Assembly (NCBI RefSeq): GCF_021021415.1
Contig: NZ_JAINWJ010000012.1
Span: forward strand, 44,605 to 108,604
DNA from: Martelella mediterranea
Lineage (GTDB): Bacteria; Pseudomonadota; Alphaproteobacteria; Rhizobiales; Rhizobiaceae
Reading direction: 5' to 3'
Length of the DNA stretch: 64,000 nt
Shown here: positions 41,238 through 50,687 of the stretch, one piece after another
How positions within the stretch are numbered: position 1 is the stretch's first letter
Layout: every line of letters starts with the position of its first letter
Notes under the pieces: generated by a model
What the model saw: only the letters and a program-made list of their open reading frames with translations
The model's database searches: none
What the model was told of the DNA's origin: nothing
Program-made: the position numbers and the translations under genes

Positions 41238-42093
41238 CGGCGCTCCCGTTGAGATAGGCCTTGAAGGCCTCGCCGTAATCGGGATGCCAGCGCGACAGCG
41301 GCGGGCGGTTTTCGACGATGTCGCCGATCGCCCACATCATCCGCTTTTTGTCGGTGGCGCGGTCGACCTCGCCATCGGGGCACAGAATGTAGAAATCGCC
41401 CGCCTCCAGGCTTTTCAGCATGAAGTCCACGGTCTGCTTCGGCGTCCACGCGCCCTTCGGCTTTTCATCGCGGCCATTGGCGGTCAACGGCGTGAACACA
41501 AAACCCGGGATCAGCAGATGCGCCTCGAGCCTGCAGCCCTCGATATTGCGCAATTCATGCTGCAGCGCCTCGGTGAACGCCTTCACCCCGGCCTTGGCGA
41601 CATTATAGGCCGGGTTGCCGGGCGGCGTGGTGATGCCCTGCTTGGAGCCGGTGTTGATGATCATCGCCGGCTCGCCATGGGCGCGCATTTCGGGTGCGAA
41701 AATGCGGGTGCCGTTGATGACGCCGGTGAGGTTGACGCCGATGATCCGGTCCCATGGCGACTGCTTGCCGAAGATGGCGGTGCCGGGCTGGATGCCGGCA
41801 TTGTTCATCAGCACGTGGATATTGCAGAAGGCGCGGTGGGCGGCGCGCTCCAGCTCCTCCAGCTCCGACAGATCGGAAACGTCGGTCGCATGCGCCAGCG
41901 CCTTCACGCCCTTCTTTTCGGCAAGTTCGGCCAGTTCGTCTCCGGCCCGCTTCAGCTTCTCGCCCTTCAGGTCGGCGATCATGACATTCATGCCGAGGTC
42001 GATGAAAGCTTTGGCGGCGGCAAGGCCGATGCCCGATGCACCGCCGGTGATGACAGCGGCGTTGCCCGCTTTCAGTGCAGGATGCTGGCTCAT
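41227..42093 (-). CDS. Short-chain dehydrogenase/reductase
   Basis: A 288-residue SDR: the cofactor motif TGGASGIGLAAAKAF near residue 20, Asp at the end of beta 2 (MIADLKGEK, suggesting NAD(H)), NNAG, and the catalytic Ser-Tyr-Lys in NTGSKQGITTPPGNPAYNVAKAG. The C-terminal extension PKQTVDFMLKSLEAGDFYILCPDGEVDRATDKKRMMWAIGDI is long and characteristic of one SDR subfamily. A strong GGAGGAAAT site precedes MSQHPAL. The substrate is unknown. It is in an operon with the TfoX-like gene. Confidence 0.9.
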   Translation of the reverse strand: MSQHPALKAGNAAVITGGASGIGLAAAKAFIDLGMNVMIADLKGEKLKRAGDELAELAEKKGVKALAHATDVSDLSELEELERAAHRAFCNIHVLMNNAGIQPGTAIFGKQSPWDRIIGVNLTGVINGTRIFAPEMRAHGEPAMIINTGSKQGITTPPGNPAYNVAKAGVKAFTEALQHELRNIEGCRLEAHLLIPGFVFTPLTANGRDEKPKGAWTPKQTVDFMLKSLEAGDFYILCPDGEVDRATDKKRMMWAIGDIVENRPPLSRWHPDYGEAFKAYLNGSADGH

Positions 42094-42302
42094 GATTTCC
42101 TCCCGTTTTCCGCTTTTTGCCGGGTCGCCGGGCGATCTGGCGCGCGGTTTGGCTTTGCTCATGACTTTTTGGCAGATGAAACTTCGTGTCAATGCGCAAT
42201 TTGGCCAGACTGCGCGGCGCTTCGCCACGGTTTTCCTTGCGTGGCCGCGCAAAGCCGCTAAAACGGCTCACACATTCAAACACCACATGGACCTGAACTC
42301 AC

Positions 42303-43523
42303 ATGGCAACGCACAAAGACGTCAAGAAGGTCGTGCTCGCCTATTCCGGCGGACTCGACACCTCGATCATCCTGAAATGGCTGCAGACCGAACTCGGCGC
42401 TGAAGTCGTCACCTTCACCGCCGATCTCGGCCAGGGCGAGGAGCTGGAACCGGCGCGCCTGAAGGCCGAACAGGCGGGCGTGAAGGAAATCTTCATCGAC
42501 GATGTGCGCGAGGAATTCGTCCGTGATTTCGTGTTCCCGATGTTCCGCGCCAATGCCGTCTATGAGGGCGTCTACCTGCTTGGCACCTCGATCGCCCGGC
42601 CGCTGATCTCCAAGCACCTGATCGAGATCGCCGAAAAGACCGGCGCCGACGCGATCGCCCATGGCGCAACCGGCAAGGGCAACGACCAGGTCCGTTTCGA
42701 AATGTCGGCCTATGCGCTCAACCCCGACATCAAGATCATCGCGCCTTGGCGCGACTGGACGTTCAAGAGCCGGACCGACCTTCTGGAATTCGCGGAAAGC
42801 CACCAGATCCAGATCGCCAAGAACAAGCGCGGCGAAGCGCCGTTCTCGGTCGACGCCAACCTGCTGCATTCCTCCTCCGAAGGTCGCGTGCTGGAAGACC
42901 CGGCCATCGAGGCCCCGGAATATGTGCATATGCGCACCGTCTCGCCGGAGGCCGCCCCCGACAAGGCGACGATCATCAAGGTCGGGTTTGAGAAGGGCGA
43001 CGCCGTTTCGATCAATGGCGAGCGTCTGAGCCCGGCGACGATCCTTGCCAAGCTCAACGATTATGGCCGCGACAACGGCATCGGCCGTCTCGATCTGGTC
43101 GAAAACCGCTTCGTCGGTATGAAGTCGCGCGGCGTCTACGAGACCCCTGGCGGCACCATCCTGCTGGCCGCGCACCGCGCCATTGAATCCATCACGCTCG
43201 ACCGGGGTGCGGCGCACCTGAAGGACGAGCTGATGCCGAAATATGCCGAGCTGATCTATTACGGCTTCTGGTTCTCGCCGGAACGGATGATGCTGCAGGC
43301 CGCGATCGACAAGAGCCAGGAGCATGTCGAGGGCGAGGTGACGCTGAAGCTCTACAAGGGCAATGTCATGGTCATCGGCCGCGAGAGCCCGAAATCGCTC
43401 TATTCCGAAGCCCTCGTCACCTTCGAGGACGACCACGGCGCCTACGACCAGAAGGACGCCGCCGGCTTCATCAAGCTCAATGCGCTGCGCCTGCGCACGC
43501 TCGCCAAGCGCGACCGGATGTGA
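42303..43523 (+). CDS. argG: Argininosuccinate synthase
   Basis: A 406-residue ATP-dependent enzyme joining citrulline and aspartate in arginine synthesis. The N-terminal PP-loop is [19 protein letters not shown], followed by [49 protein letters not shown] and [18 protein letters not shown]. The length is as in other alphaproteobacteria. It is monocistronic, with a hairpin (43536-43563, GACGAGGC/GCCTCGTC) but no T-tract downstream. Confidence 0.97.
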   Translation: MATHKDVKKVVLAYSGGLDTSIILKWLQTELGAEVVTFTADLGQGEELEPARLKAEQAGVKEIFIDDVREEFVRDFVFPMFRANAVYEGVYLLGTSIARPLISKHLIEIAEKTGADAIAHGATGKGNDQVRFEMSAYALNPDIKIIAPWRDWTFKSRTDLLEFAESHQIQIAKNKRGEAPFSVDANLLHSSSEGRVLEDPAIEAPEYVHMRTVSPEAAPDKATIIKVGFEKGDAVSINGERLSPATILAKLNDYGRDNGIGRLDLVENRFVGMKSRGVYETPGGTILLAAHRAIESITLDRGAAHLKDELMPKYAELIYYGFWFSPERMMLQAAIDKSQEHVEGEVTLKLYKGNVMVIGRESPKSLYSEALVTFEDDHGAYDQKDAAGFIKLNALRLRTLAKRDRM

Positions 43524-43596
43524 GCAATCTTGCAAGACGAGGCGGCGACCCAGTTGCCTCGTCGACCTCGCCTCCGGGGACCTCACCCCGACGGCG

Positions 43597-44286
43597 TCAG
43601 ACGATCTTTTCGAGCGTCAGATAGACCTGGCACAGCGCCACGGCGATATAGACACTGACGAACCAGTTGATGGCGCCGGTGATCGGGATGATGACGAGCC
43701 AGTAGAGCCATGTCGCATCGGAGAGTCCGAGCGGGCCGTCAATCTGGCCGAGCGCGAAACCGATGGCGAACACCGCCAGCGACAATAGCGTGAACCGCCA
43801 TGCAAGCGAGCCGAAACTCGCCTGACCGCGCTTTCGCGCCGCCCGGAATGTCGGGTTTTGGCCATAGACATATGCCGGGAGCCATGTGCCGAAATAGGCA
43901 ATGCCCCAGACCGCGGAAAGCTCGAGAAGCACGGTACCTCCGTAGATCAGGGCGATGCTGACGTTCACATTCGTCAGGTCGACAAGGGTCACGGCCAGAA
44001 GCAGCAGGATTGGAATGGCCACCGACATGGCCACGATGACAAGGTCGCGCCAGACGAAACCGAACAGTTCCGCAGGCGTGATCCCCGCGCCTGGGCTGAA
44101 GGGGTTCAAGGAGGCCTGTCGCAGGAGCCGCCTGTAGATGAGAAAGAGAACCGCGCTGCTTGCGACGACCTCCAGCAGGCTCGCGATGGCGGCGGGCGCG
44201 AGCGCGGGAAGAACCGCCGTCGCGACGATCACGATCGCAAAGAACCTGACATTGGCCCGCATGAAATCGAGCGCATTGCGCAACAT
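43597..44286 (-). CDS. Predicted multi-pass membrane protein
   Basis: A 229-residue hydrophobic protein with about six helices (FFAIVIVATAVLPALAPAAIASLL, LVIVAMSVAIPILLLLAVTLV, SIALIYGGTVLLELSAVWGIAYFG, FTLLSLAVFAIGFALGQI, WLYWLVIIPITGAINWFVSVYIAVALC). I do not recognise a specific family; it resembles uncharacterised rhizobial inner-membrane proteins with a glycerophosphoryl/YciC-like layout. The start is ATG with GGGGA upstream; a GTG seven codons earlier is an alternative. No operon partner. Confidence 0.65.
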   Translation of the reverse strand: MLRNALDFMRANVRFFAIVIVATAVLPALAPAAIASLLEVVASSAVLFLIYRRLLRQASLNPFSPGAGITPAELFGFVWRDLVIVAMSVAIPILLLLAVTLVDLTNVNVSIALIYGGTVLLELSAVWGIAYFGTWLPAYVYGQNPTFRAARKRGQASFGSLAWRFTLLSLAVFAIGFALGQIDGPLGLSDATWLYWLVIIPITGAINWFVSVYIAVALCQVYLTLEKIV

Positions 44287-44362
44287 GGCCTGTGTCCCCG
44301 GAATCACGATCTCAACCCTAGCGGGCTTACGCGGGAAATACCAGTAAAAGGCGATATGTCCG

Positions 44363-45658
44363 TTATTTTATCGCTGCGGAGCGCTGGGGGGCCTTGTTCC
44401 AGTCATCGCCGGCTGCAGGCGGTTCGGCCGGCTCCCGGATTTCCGGAGATGCCGGCTCTCGCGTTTCGATCAGGCGGAGCCAGAGATAGCAGGCCACCGC
44501 GATCGCGCCCATGGCCGGCACCATGATCTGCATGGCCAGCACAGGAGAGCCGAGAAGGGCGGCGATCATGCCGGTGACGAGGCCGGAGCCCATCTGCATG
44601 AAGCCCATCATCGCCGAGGCGGAGCCGGCGATATCGGGAAAGGGCAGCAGCGCGGCGTTGGTGATATAGGGCATCAGGAAGGCGATGCCGAAGGCGAAGC
44701 AGCCGACCGGCAGCATTACCGAAAGATAGGAGATCGGCAGGATCTCGGTGGAAATGGCCAGCGAGGCCGCTCCAATGCCGACGAAAACCAGGCCGAAGGC
44801 CACCTGCGCCTTCGAAGTGAACCAGCGGAGCAGAACGCGAAAAATCACCGAGCCGGAGAAATAGCAGCCGGTCTGCATCAGCATGCCGATGCCGAATTGC
44901 GAGGGCGTGAGGCCCGCAAGGTTGATCATCACGAAGGGCAGGATTGAGGCCAGCGCGTAAAGTGACCCGGTCGAGGCGGCGATCACCAGCGAGGACGCCA
45001 TGAAATGCTGGCTGCGCAACAGCCGGCCATAGGCCTTCATAAGCGGCAGCGGCCGGGCCTTGGCGCGATCCGGTTTGCCGGTCTCGGCCATCAGCAGCAG
45101 CACCAGCGCGCCGAGCGTGAGGCCGAAGCCGATCATGGCGACAAAGATCGCCTTCCAGCCAATGAGATAAAGGATGATGCCGCCGAATGTCGGCGCGATC
45201 GCCGGTCCAACGGCGAGCATGATGCCGAGCATGTTGAGGATTCGTGACGCCGGCTCGCCGGTGAACTGGTCGCGCACGATAGCGCGGCCGACGGTCAACC
45301 CCACCGATGCGCCGATGCCCTGCACCAGCCGGCCCGCCAGCAGCATCGGCACGCTGACCGCGAAGGTGGCGAGAACGCTGCCGAGCAGATAGAGCGCCAG
45401 GAACCAGACGACGGTGCGCCGCCGCCCGAACGCGTCCGACAGCGGACCGGTGACCAGCATGGCGAAGGCGAAGCCGCCGAAATAAAGCGAGAGCGAAAGC
45501 TTGATCGCGCCATCGGTGGTGCCAAAGGCCTCCGTCAGCGCCGGCATGGCGGGCGTATAGAGCGACAGCGAGATTGGCCCGAGCATGGAGAGCGCCGCGC
45601 CCAGCACGCTTGTGCGGCGCTCGCTCATCAACGGTCGGGTTGTGGAATTCTGGCTCAT
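44363..45658 (-). CDS. Bcr/CflA-type MFS drug efflux transporter
   Basis: A 431-residue MFS protein with 12 predicted helices. The drug:H+ antiporter motif A is seen in GPLSDAFGRRRTVVWFLALYLLGS, and motif C-like glycines in GIMLAVGPAIAPTFGG. The opening LSMLGPISLSLYTPAMPALTEAFGTTDGAIKLSLSLYFGGFAFAML is typical of Bcr/CflA. It probably exports drugs or metabolites by proton antiport. It lies 14 bp downstream of a MarR regulator on the same strand, the usual arrangement of a self-repressed efflux operon. Confidence 0.9.
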   Translation of the reverse strand: MSQNSTTRPLMSERRTSVLGAALSMLGPISLSLYTPAMPALTEAFGTTDGAIKLSLSLYFGGFAFAMLVTGPLSDAFGRRRTVVWFLALYLLGSVLATFAVSVPMLLAGRLVQGIGASVGLTVGRAIVRDQFTGEPASRILNMLGIMLAVGPAIAPTFGGIILYLIGWKAIFVAMIGFGLTLGALVLLLMAETGKPDRAKARPLPLMKAYGRLLRSQHFMASSLVIAASTGSLYALASILPFVMINLAGLTPSQFGIGMLMQTGCYFSGSVIFRVLLRWFTSKAQVAFGLVFVGIGAASLAISTEILPISYLSVMLPVGCFAFGIAFLMPYITNAALLPFPDIAGSASAMMGFMQMGSGLVTGMIAALLGSPVLAMQIMVPAMGAIAVACYLWLRLIETREPASPEIREPAEPPAAGDDWNKAPQRSAAIK

Positions 45659-45672
45659 CGTCCCGTCATCTC

Positions 45673-46110
45673 TCACAGTCGCGCGAAATTGTTGCGCATG
45701 GTTCTGAGCGCCCGTGAAAGCGCCTGCCTGTCGCTTTCGGGAAGGTCTGCCTGCAGGCGCGCCAGCAGATCGTCGGAATGCGCGCGGATGGCGGTCACCA
45801 CGGCGTCGGCTTTCTCGGTCGTGGTCACGCATTTGGCGCGTCCATCTTTCGGGTCGGCGGTGCGCTTTATCAGCCCTGCCTTTTCCAGCCCGTCGACATA
45901 GCGCGACAGCGTCATCGGCTCGATGCCGAGCGCCACTGCGATCTCGCTCTGCCGGCCACCGTTGATGGCGGCGATGCGGGCAAGCGCGCGCGCCTCGCCA
46001 GGCGTCACGCCGAGCCCGCTTTTCGCGATCTCGCGTTCGAAGGCCGCGCGAAACAGCCGTGCGACGTCGTTCAGCAGGAAACCGATCCTGTCGGTCGGTG
46101 CTTGCGTCAT
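45673..46110 (-). CDS. MarR-family transcriptional regulator
   Basis: A 145-residue winged-helix regulator: VARLFRAAFEREIAKSGLGVTPGEARALARIAAINGGRQSEIAVALGIEPMTLSRYVDGLEKAGLIKRTADPKDGRAKCVTTTEKA. This has the recognition helix (MTLSRYVDGLEKAGL) and the wing with the conserved DPKDGRAK. It is likely to repress itself and the MFS gene until a phenolic or drug ligand binds. A matching dyad lies 28 bp upstream of its start. It is divergent from the M3 peptidase gene. Confidence 0.93.
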   Translation of the reverse strand: MTQAPTDRIGFLLNDVARLFRAAFEREIAKSGLGVTPGEARALARIAAINGGRQSEIAVALGIEPMTLSRYVDGLEKAGLIKRTADPKDGRAKCVTTTEKADAVVTAIRAHSDDLLARLQADLPESDRQALSRALRTMRNNFARL

Positions 46111-46138
46111 TGGGTTTTTCCCGTGGTCGGCAATTTAA

Positions 46139-46151
46139 TAAGCATTGCTTA
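46139..46151. promoter_or_regulatory. Candidate MarR operator
   Basis: TAAGCA-T-TGCTTA is a perfect inverted repeat in an AT-rich window, between the divergent MarR and M3 peptidase genes. Its size and position fit a MarR-family binding site. Confidence 0.55.
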
Positions 46152-46248
46152 CTATTTTTTAAACGGTCGATCAAGGCCCTTGCCTTGAAGCCGCGTCTGC
46201 CGCACACACATGTTACGCCGCCAGGCAGCATGAAAGGACCGATGCGAC

Positions 46249-48306
46249 ATGACCAACCAGATCAACAGCGCCCTCATTCGCTGGGAAGGATTTTCCGGCC
46301 TGCCCGAATTCGACCGCATCGCGGACGGCGATTTCACTGCTGCCTTCGACTGGGCGATGGCCGACCATGATCGCGAGATCGACGCGATCGCGGCAAACCC
46401 GGATGCTCCGGATTTCGTCAACACGGTCGAGGCGCTGGAGGTTTCCGGCGATGCGCTGTCACGGGTCAGCGCCGTGTTCTTCACGCGCGCCGGGGCCGAT
46501 ACCAATCCGGAGGTCCAGAAGATAGAGCGGGAGATTGTTCCGAAGCTCTCCGGCCATTATTCCGCGATCGGCGCCAACAAGGCGCTGTTCCAGCGTATCG
46601 ACACGCTCTGGCAGGCGCGCGATGGGCTGGGGCTGACCGGCGAGCAGTTGCGCGTTCTGGAGCGCCACTGGAAGGGTTTTGTCCGCTCCGGCGCAAAGCT
46701 TGAGGGCGCGGAGCAGGAACGGCTGGCCGCCGTTAATCGCCGGCTCGCCGAACTCGGCGCGGCCTTCGGCCAGAACGTGCTGGCCGACGAGAGCGACTGG
46801 GCGATGTTCCTGACGCAAGAAGATGAGCTTGCCGGTTTGCCCGACTTTCTGGTCGATGCGATGGCGGGCGCGGCCAGCGAGCGCGGCCGCGAGGGCCAAT
46901 ATGCCGTCACCCTGTCGCGCTCGATCGTGGAGCCGTTCCTCACGCTTTCGGCCCGCCGCGACCTGCGCGAAAAGGCGTTCCGGGCCTGGACCGCGCGCGG
47001 CCTGTCCGGTGGCGAGCACGACAACCGCGACATCATGAAGGAAACGCTGGCGCTCAGGGTCGAAAAGGCCGCACTTCTCGGCTACGAGAATTTCGCCGCG
47101 CTGAAGCTCGACAACACCATGGCGAAGACCGCGAACGCCGTCGATGCGCTGCTGATGGATGTCTGGGAAAAGGCCGTGAAGGCAGCGGCCGCCGATGAGG
47201 CGGAGCTGCGGGCGCTTGCCGCCGAGGAAGGTTACAACGGCGAGATCGAGGCCTGGGACTGGCGCTATTACTCCGAGAAACTGAAGGCCCGGAAATTTAA
47301 TTTCTCCGAGAGCGAGGTGAAGCCCTATCTTCAGCTCGAAAAGATCATCGAGGCCTGTTTCTCGGTAGCCGAGCGCCTGTTCGGCATCCGCGCCGTGGCG
47401 AAGCCGGATGTGAAGGCCTATCATCCGGATGTGCGGGTCTATGAAATCCGCAATGCCGACGGCGATCTGATCGCGCTGTTCCTCGGCGATTATTTCAACC
47501 GCACCTCGAAACGCTCCGGCGCGTGGATGAACGCACTGCAGAGCCAGCACCGGCTGAAGCTGCCCAACGGCGCCGAGGGCGAGATACCGATCATCATCAA
47601 TGTCTGCAACTTCGCCAAGCCCGCCGCCGGAAAGCCCGCCCTTCTGTCGCTGGACGACGCCCGCACGCTGTTCCATGAGTTCGGCCATGCGCTCCACGGC
47701 ATGTTGTCGGATGTCACCTATCCGTCCGTCTCGGGCACCGGCGTCGACCGCGATTTCGTCGAACTGCCCTCCCAGCTTTACGAACACTGGCTGACCACGC
47801 CGGAGGTGCTGAAAACCTATGCGCTTCACGCCGAAACCGGCGCGCCGATGCCAGAGGCGCTGATGGACAAGGTGCTGGCCACCGCGACCTACGGCCAGGC
47901 CTTCGCGACCGTCGAATACACCGCCTGCGCGATCGTCGACATGCGCCTTCACACCGCCGAACACCCGCCGGCCGATCCGGTGGCGTTCCAGGAAGGCGTG
48001 CTCAACGCGATCGGCATGCCGAAGGCGATCGCGATGCGCCACGCGATCCCGCATTTTCTGCACATCTTCGCAGGCGACGGCTATTCGGCAGGATATTATT
48101 CCTACATGTGGTCCGAAGTGCTCGACGCCGACGCCTTCGAGGCCTTCGAGGAGGCGGGCGACGTCTTCGATCAGAAAACCGCCGGCAAGCTCAAGTCGGA
48201 AATCCTCACCAAAGGCGGCTCGGTCGCACCCGAGGCCGCCTATCAGGCCTTCCGCGGCCGCATGCCGGGCCCGGAGGCGATGCTGAAGGGGCGCGGGCTG
48301 GTGTAG
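46249..48306 (+). CDS. M3-family oligopeptidase (Dcp/oligopeptidase A type)
   Basis: A 685-residue zinc metallopeptidase degrading oligopeptides in the cytoplasm. The helical N-terminal part (SALIRWEGFSGLPEFDRIADGDFTAAFDWAM) precedes the catalytic domain. HEFGHALHG at about residues 475-483 supplies the two His ligands and catalytic Glu, and the third ligand is Glu in DFVELPSQLYEHW near 505. AGDGYSAGYYSYMWSEVLDADAF matches the C-terminal substrate-binding Tyr/Gly region. No signal peptide. AAAGGA lies upstream. Confidence 0.94.
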   Translation: MTNQINSALIRWEGFSGLPEFDRIADGDFTAAFDWAMADHDREIDAIAANPDAPDFVNTVEALEVSGDALSRVSAVFFTRAGADTNPEVQKIEREIVPKLSGHYSAIGANKALFQRIDTLWQARDGLGLTGEQLRVLERHWKGFVRSGAKLEGAEQERLAAVNRRLAELGAAFGQNVLADESDWAMFLTQEDELAGLPDFLVDAMAGAASERGREGQYAVTLSRSIVEPFLTLSARRDLREKAFRAWTARGLSGGEHDNRDIMKETLALRVEKAALLGYENFAALKLDNTMAKTANAVDALLMDVWEKAVKAAAADEAELRALAAEEGYNGEIEAWDWRYYSEKLKARKFNFSESEVKPYLQLEKIIEACFSVAERLFGIRAVAKPDVKAYHPDVRVYEIRNADGDLIALFLGDYFNRTSKRSGAWMNALQSQHRLKLPNGAEGEIPIIINVCNFAKPAAGKPALLSLDDARTLFHEFGHALHGMLSDVTYPSVSGTGVDRDFVELPSQLYEHWLTTPEVLKTYALHAETGAPMPEALMDKVLATATYGQAFATVEYTACAIVDMRLHTAEHPPADPVAFQEGVLNAIGMPKAIAMRHAIPHFLHIFAGDGYSAGYYSYMWSEVLDADAFEAFEEAGDVFDQKTAGKLKSEILTKGGSVAPEAAYQAFRGRMPGPEAMLKGRGLV

Positions 48307-48379
48307 GAGGTATGCAAATCGTATAGTTTATACAAAAACCGGAAGGTTCGTTAACCTGCCTCCCGTTTCAGGCAGCGAG

Positions 48380-48895
48380 TCAATCCTCTGCATTGATTTC
48401 CCCGGCATCAAGAAGGTTTCCTGTTATTCTTTGTCCTTCTGCTGCCATTTCGACTAAATCCGTCCCTGCCTGCAGAAGCTTCACCGCCGTGATATGTAAC
48501 TCTCCTATTATATGCTGCTTCTTGTCGCTGGTCATGTCGATTTTTATGAATCGAAAGGACTCATCAGACTGGTCGAAATCGGAAAGCACTCCATGCGCTA
48601 CATAATGGCGGACTTCGGACAATCCCTCTGATTTTGATATCAATGACAGAGCTTCCTCCTTGAATGGAGCAAGCGAGGAAAGTCGGTTGAAACACTTTCT
48701 TAGAAATTTGACTTTCCTAGAAAATTGACGAGGAAGCTCTGGCTCGACTTTATTTCCGCCATGATCGTGATAGGCGATTGCAGCCCACGCATCGAGAGAG
48801 TTTTCGACAAACGTCCAATTTGCAATGACCATGCCGACCATCGCGTAGAGATCGGGAATTACCTCTTTGGGTACGGAGCGATGTTTCTTGTCCAT
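48380..48895 (-). CDS. Hypothetical protein, AT-rich relative to neighbours
   Basis: I do not recognise this 171-residue soluble protein. It has a hydrophobic/aromatic segment (IPDLYAMVGMVIANWTFVENSLDAWAAIAYHDHGG) and a helical middle (RKVKFLRKCFNRLSSLAPFKEEALSLISKSEGLSEVRHYVAHG). The pattern of an aromatic helix followed by an xxRHYVAHG motif resembles uncharacterised HEPN-like or apea-type nuclease/effector folds (R-x4-6-H). Its base composition is clearly lower in GC than the flanking genes, suggesting recent transfer. An alternative TTG start lies five codons upstream. Confidence 0.6.
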   Translation of the reverse strand: MDKKHRSVPKEVIPDLYAMVGMVIANWTFVENSLDAWAAIAYHDHGGNKVEPELPRQFSRKVKFLRKCFNRLSSLAPFKEEALSLISKSEGLSEVRHYVAHGVLSDFDQSDESFRFIKIDMTSDKKQHIIGELHITAVKLLQAGTDLVEMAAEGQRITGNLLDAGEINAED

Positions 48896-49035
48896 CTCAG
48901 ATACCGACAAAAGGTCAGATCAAAAAAGATGAAGATGATCTGAAGTGGTTGTATGTATGATCCCGGTCAGACCCTAGTCTCATCAATCTGATTTCGTACT
49001 TTGAAGCAGCAAGGCTTTCAGCTGCACGTTGCGGA

Positions 49036-49962
49036 TCAGAGCCCGATTTCGTGGGCGAAGGGCGGGTTGGCGCCGGCGCGGGAGACGGTGACGGCGGCGG
49101 CCTTTGCGCCGAGCGCAAGGGCGTCGCGGATGGCGTCGGCGGAAAGCGTCTTCACCTTGTCCTTGGTCAGCAGGCCGGCGAGGTCGAGCGAGGCGAGGAT
49201 GCCGGCATCGAACGTGTCGCCGGCGCCGACGGTGTCGACCACCTCGACCTTTTCGCTTGGCACTTCGACCTTCTCATGCGCGGTATAGCCGATCGTGCTG
49301 TCGCTGCCGCGGGTGATGACGACGAGGCTGGCGCCGGCCGCAATCCAGTGGCGCGCCTTGTCGTCGAGCGAACCTTCGAGCCCGAACCAGTCGAGATCCT
49401 CATCGGAGAATTTCAGGATATCGGCCTTCGCCGCCATCCGCTCGATCCGGGCGCGGTGCTTGTCGGCGTCGGTGATGAAGCTCGGTCGGATATTCGGGTC
49501 GAGCGAAATCACGCGCTTTTCCGCCTCGCGCATCAACAGCGCCTCGTAGGTGGAGCCGCAGGGTTCGGGGATCAGGCTGATCGCGCCGAAATGCATGGCG
49601 CTGCAATCATCGCCGATCACCGGCAGGTCGGCTTCGGTGATCATCCGGCCGGCGGTGTTCTCGTCATAAAAGGCGTAGCTCGCCGCGCCGTTCACCAGCT
49701 TGACGAAGGCGAGCGTGGTGGGGCGGTCGGAAGTGGCGACATAGGAATGGTCGACATTGGAAGCGTCGAGCTTTTCGCGGATGATGTCGCCCATCAGGTC
49801 CGATGACAGGCCGGAGAAGAAGCCGGTCGGCCGGCCGAGCCGGGCAAGGGCGACGGCCGTGTTGCAGACGGCGCCGCCGGCATAGGGCGAAAACGCCGGC
49901 TCGCCTTTGGTGGTCTCACGGGGCAGCATGTCGATAAGGGCTTCGCCGCAGCACAGGATCAT
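49036..49962 (-). CDS. PfkB-family carbohydrate kinase (fructokinase-like)
   Basis: A 308-residue ribokinase-fold kinase: the N-terminal GEALIDMLPRE, the substrate glycines PYAGGAVCNTAVALARLG, SLDPNIRPSF, and the C-terminal catalytic motif DTVGAGDTFDAGILA with the base Asp and anion hole. It phosphorylates a sugar with ATP; similarity to rhizobial fructokinases makes fructose the first guess. GGGAGAAC precedes the ATG. It lies 29 bp downstream of pyrE on the same strand and may share its transcript. Confidence 0.9.
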   Translation of the reverse strand: MILCCGEALIDMLPRETTKGEPAFSPYAGGAVCNTAVALARLGRPTGFFSGLSSDLMGDIIREKLDASNVDHSYVATSDRPTTLAFVKLVNGAASYAFYDENTAGRMITEADLPVIGDDCSAMHFGAISLIPEPCGSTYEALLMREAEKRVISLDPNIRPSFITDADKHRARIERMAAKADILKFSDEDLDWFGLEGSLDDKARHWIAAGASLVVITRGSDSTIGYTAHEKVEVPSEKVEVVDTVGAGDTFDAGILASLDLAGLLTKDKVKTLSADAIRDALALGAKAAAVTVSRAGANPPFAHEIGL

Positions 49963-49991
49963 TATGTTCTCCCAGTTGTTTTCAGCGCGTC

Positions 49992-50687
49992 TCAGGCGGA
50001 CAGTCGGTCAACGCCGCCGCGCGCCTTCGACCAGGCCATCGGCTGGTCGAGAAAATCGGCGACGGAATCGAGCGCCTTGTCATCGAACAGTTTCTTCTCC
50101 CGCGCCACCGCCAGCACGTTCTGCCAGGTCGCGATATAATGTAGGTCAACGCTGCCATCGGCGAAACGTTTCCCGGCTTCGGCGAAGATATCGTAATAAA
50201 ACAGCGCCATGCCGTGATTGACGATGCCGCCGGCATTGCGGATCGCGTCGATGAAGTTGAACATCGAACCGCCGGCCGTGGTCAGGTCCTCGATCACCAG
50301 CACCCGCGCGCCTTCCGGCATATGGCCCTCGATCTGCGCGTTCTTGCCATAGCCCTTCGGCTTCTTGCGACAGTAGATCATCGGCAGGTCGAGGCGTTCG
50401 GCCAGAAAGGCGGCGAACGGAATGCCAGCGGTCTCGCCGCCGGCCACGCAGTCGAACTGCTCGAAGCCGGCCTCGGCCATGATCTTGGCGGCGGCGAAAT
50501 CCATCAGGGTGGAGCGGATGCGCGGAAACGAGATCAGCCGGCGGCAGTCGATATAGACCGGGCTCACCAGACCGGAGGAGAGCTTGTAGGGCTCGTCGGG
50601 CGAAAAATGCACCGCCTCGATTTCCCACAGCATCCGGGCCATCAGATCGGCCATCACCTGCGGCTCGGCAAAACTCGCGCTCGTCAT
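49992..50687 (-). CDS. pyrE: Orotate phosphoribosyltransferase
   Basis: A 231-residue enzyme converting orotate and PRPP to OMP in pyrimidine synthesis. It shows the PRPP loop [31 protein letters not shown] (the flexible catalytic loop with Lys) and [20 protein letters not shown]. The C-terminal extension after about residue 190 ([21 protein letters not shown]) is the longer alphaproteobacterial form. The start [10 protein letters not shown] is ATG with GGAACC upstream. Monocistronic or with the downstream kinase gene. Confidence 0.95.
   Translation of the reverse strand: MTSASFAEPQVMADLMARMLWEIEAVHFSPDEPYKLSSGLVSPVYIDCRRLISFPRIRSTLMDFAAAKIMAEAGFEQFDCVAGGETAGIPFAAFLAERLDLPMIYCRKKPKGYGKNAQIEGHMPEGARVLVIEDLTTAGGSMFNFIDAIRNAGGIVNHGMALFYYDIFAEAGKRFADGSVDLHYIATWQNVLAVAREKKLFDDKALDSVADFLDQPMAWSKARGGVDRLSA

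Noticed and set aside
43536..43563. An intrinsic terminator after argG
   Set aside because: The stem is perfect (GACGAGGC/GCCTCGTC) but the loop is 12 bases and no T-run follows, so it was left as a note in the argG entry.
44363..46231. A 622-codon frame that seems to fuse the MFS transporter with an N-terminal extension
   Set aside because: The extension lies over marR in another frame and lacks membrane segments. The MFS start MSQNST fits the family length.
46459..48063. A 534-codon minus-strand open frame
   Set aside because: It is antisense to the M3 peptidase, with composition typical of shadow frames.
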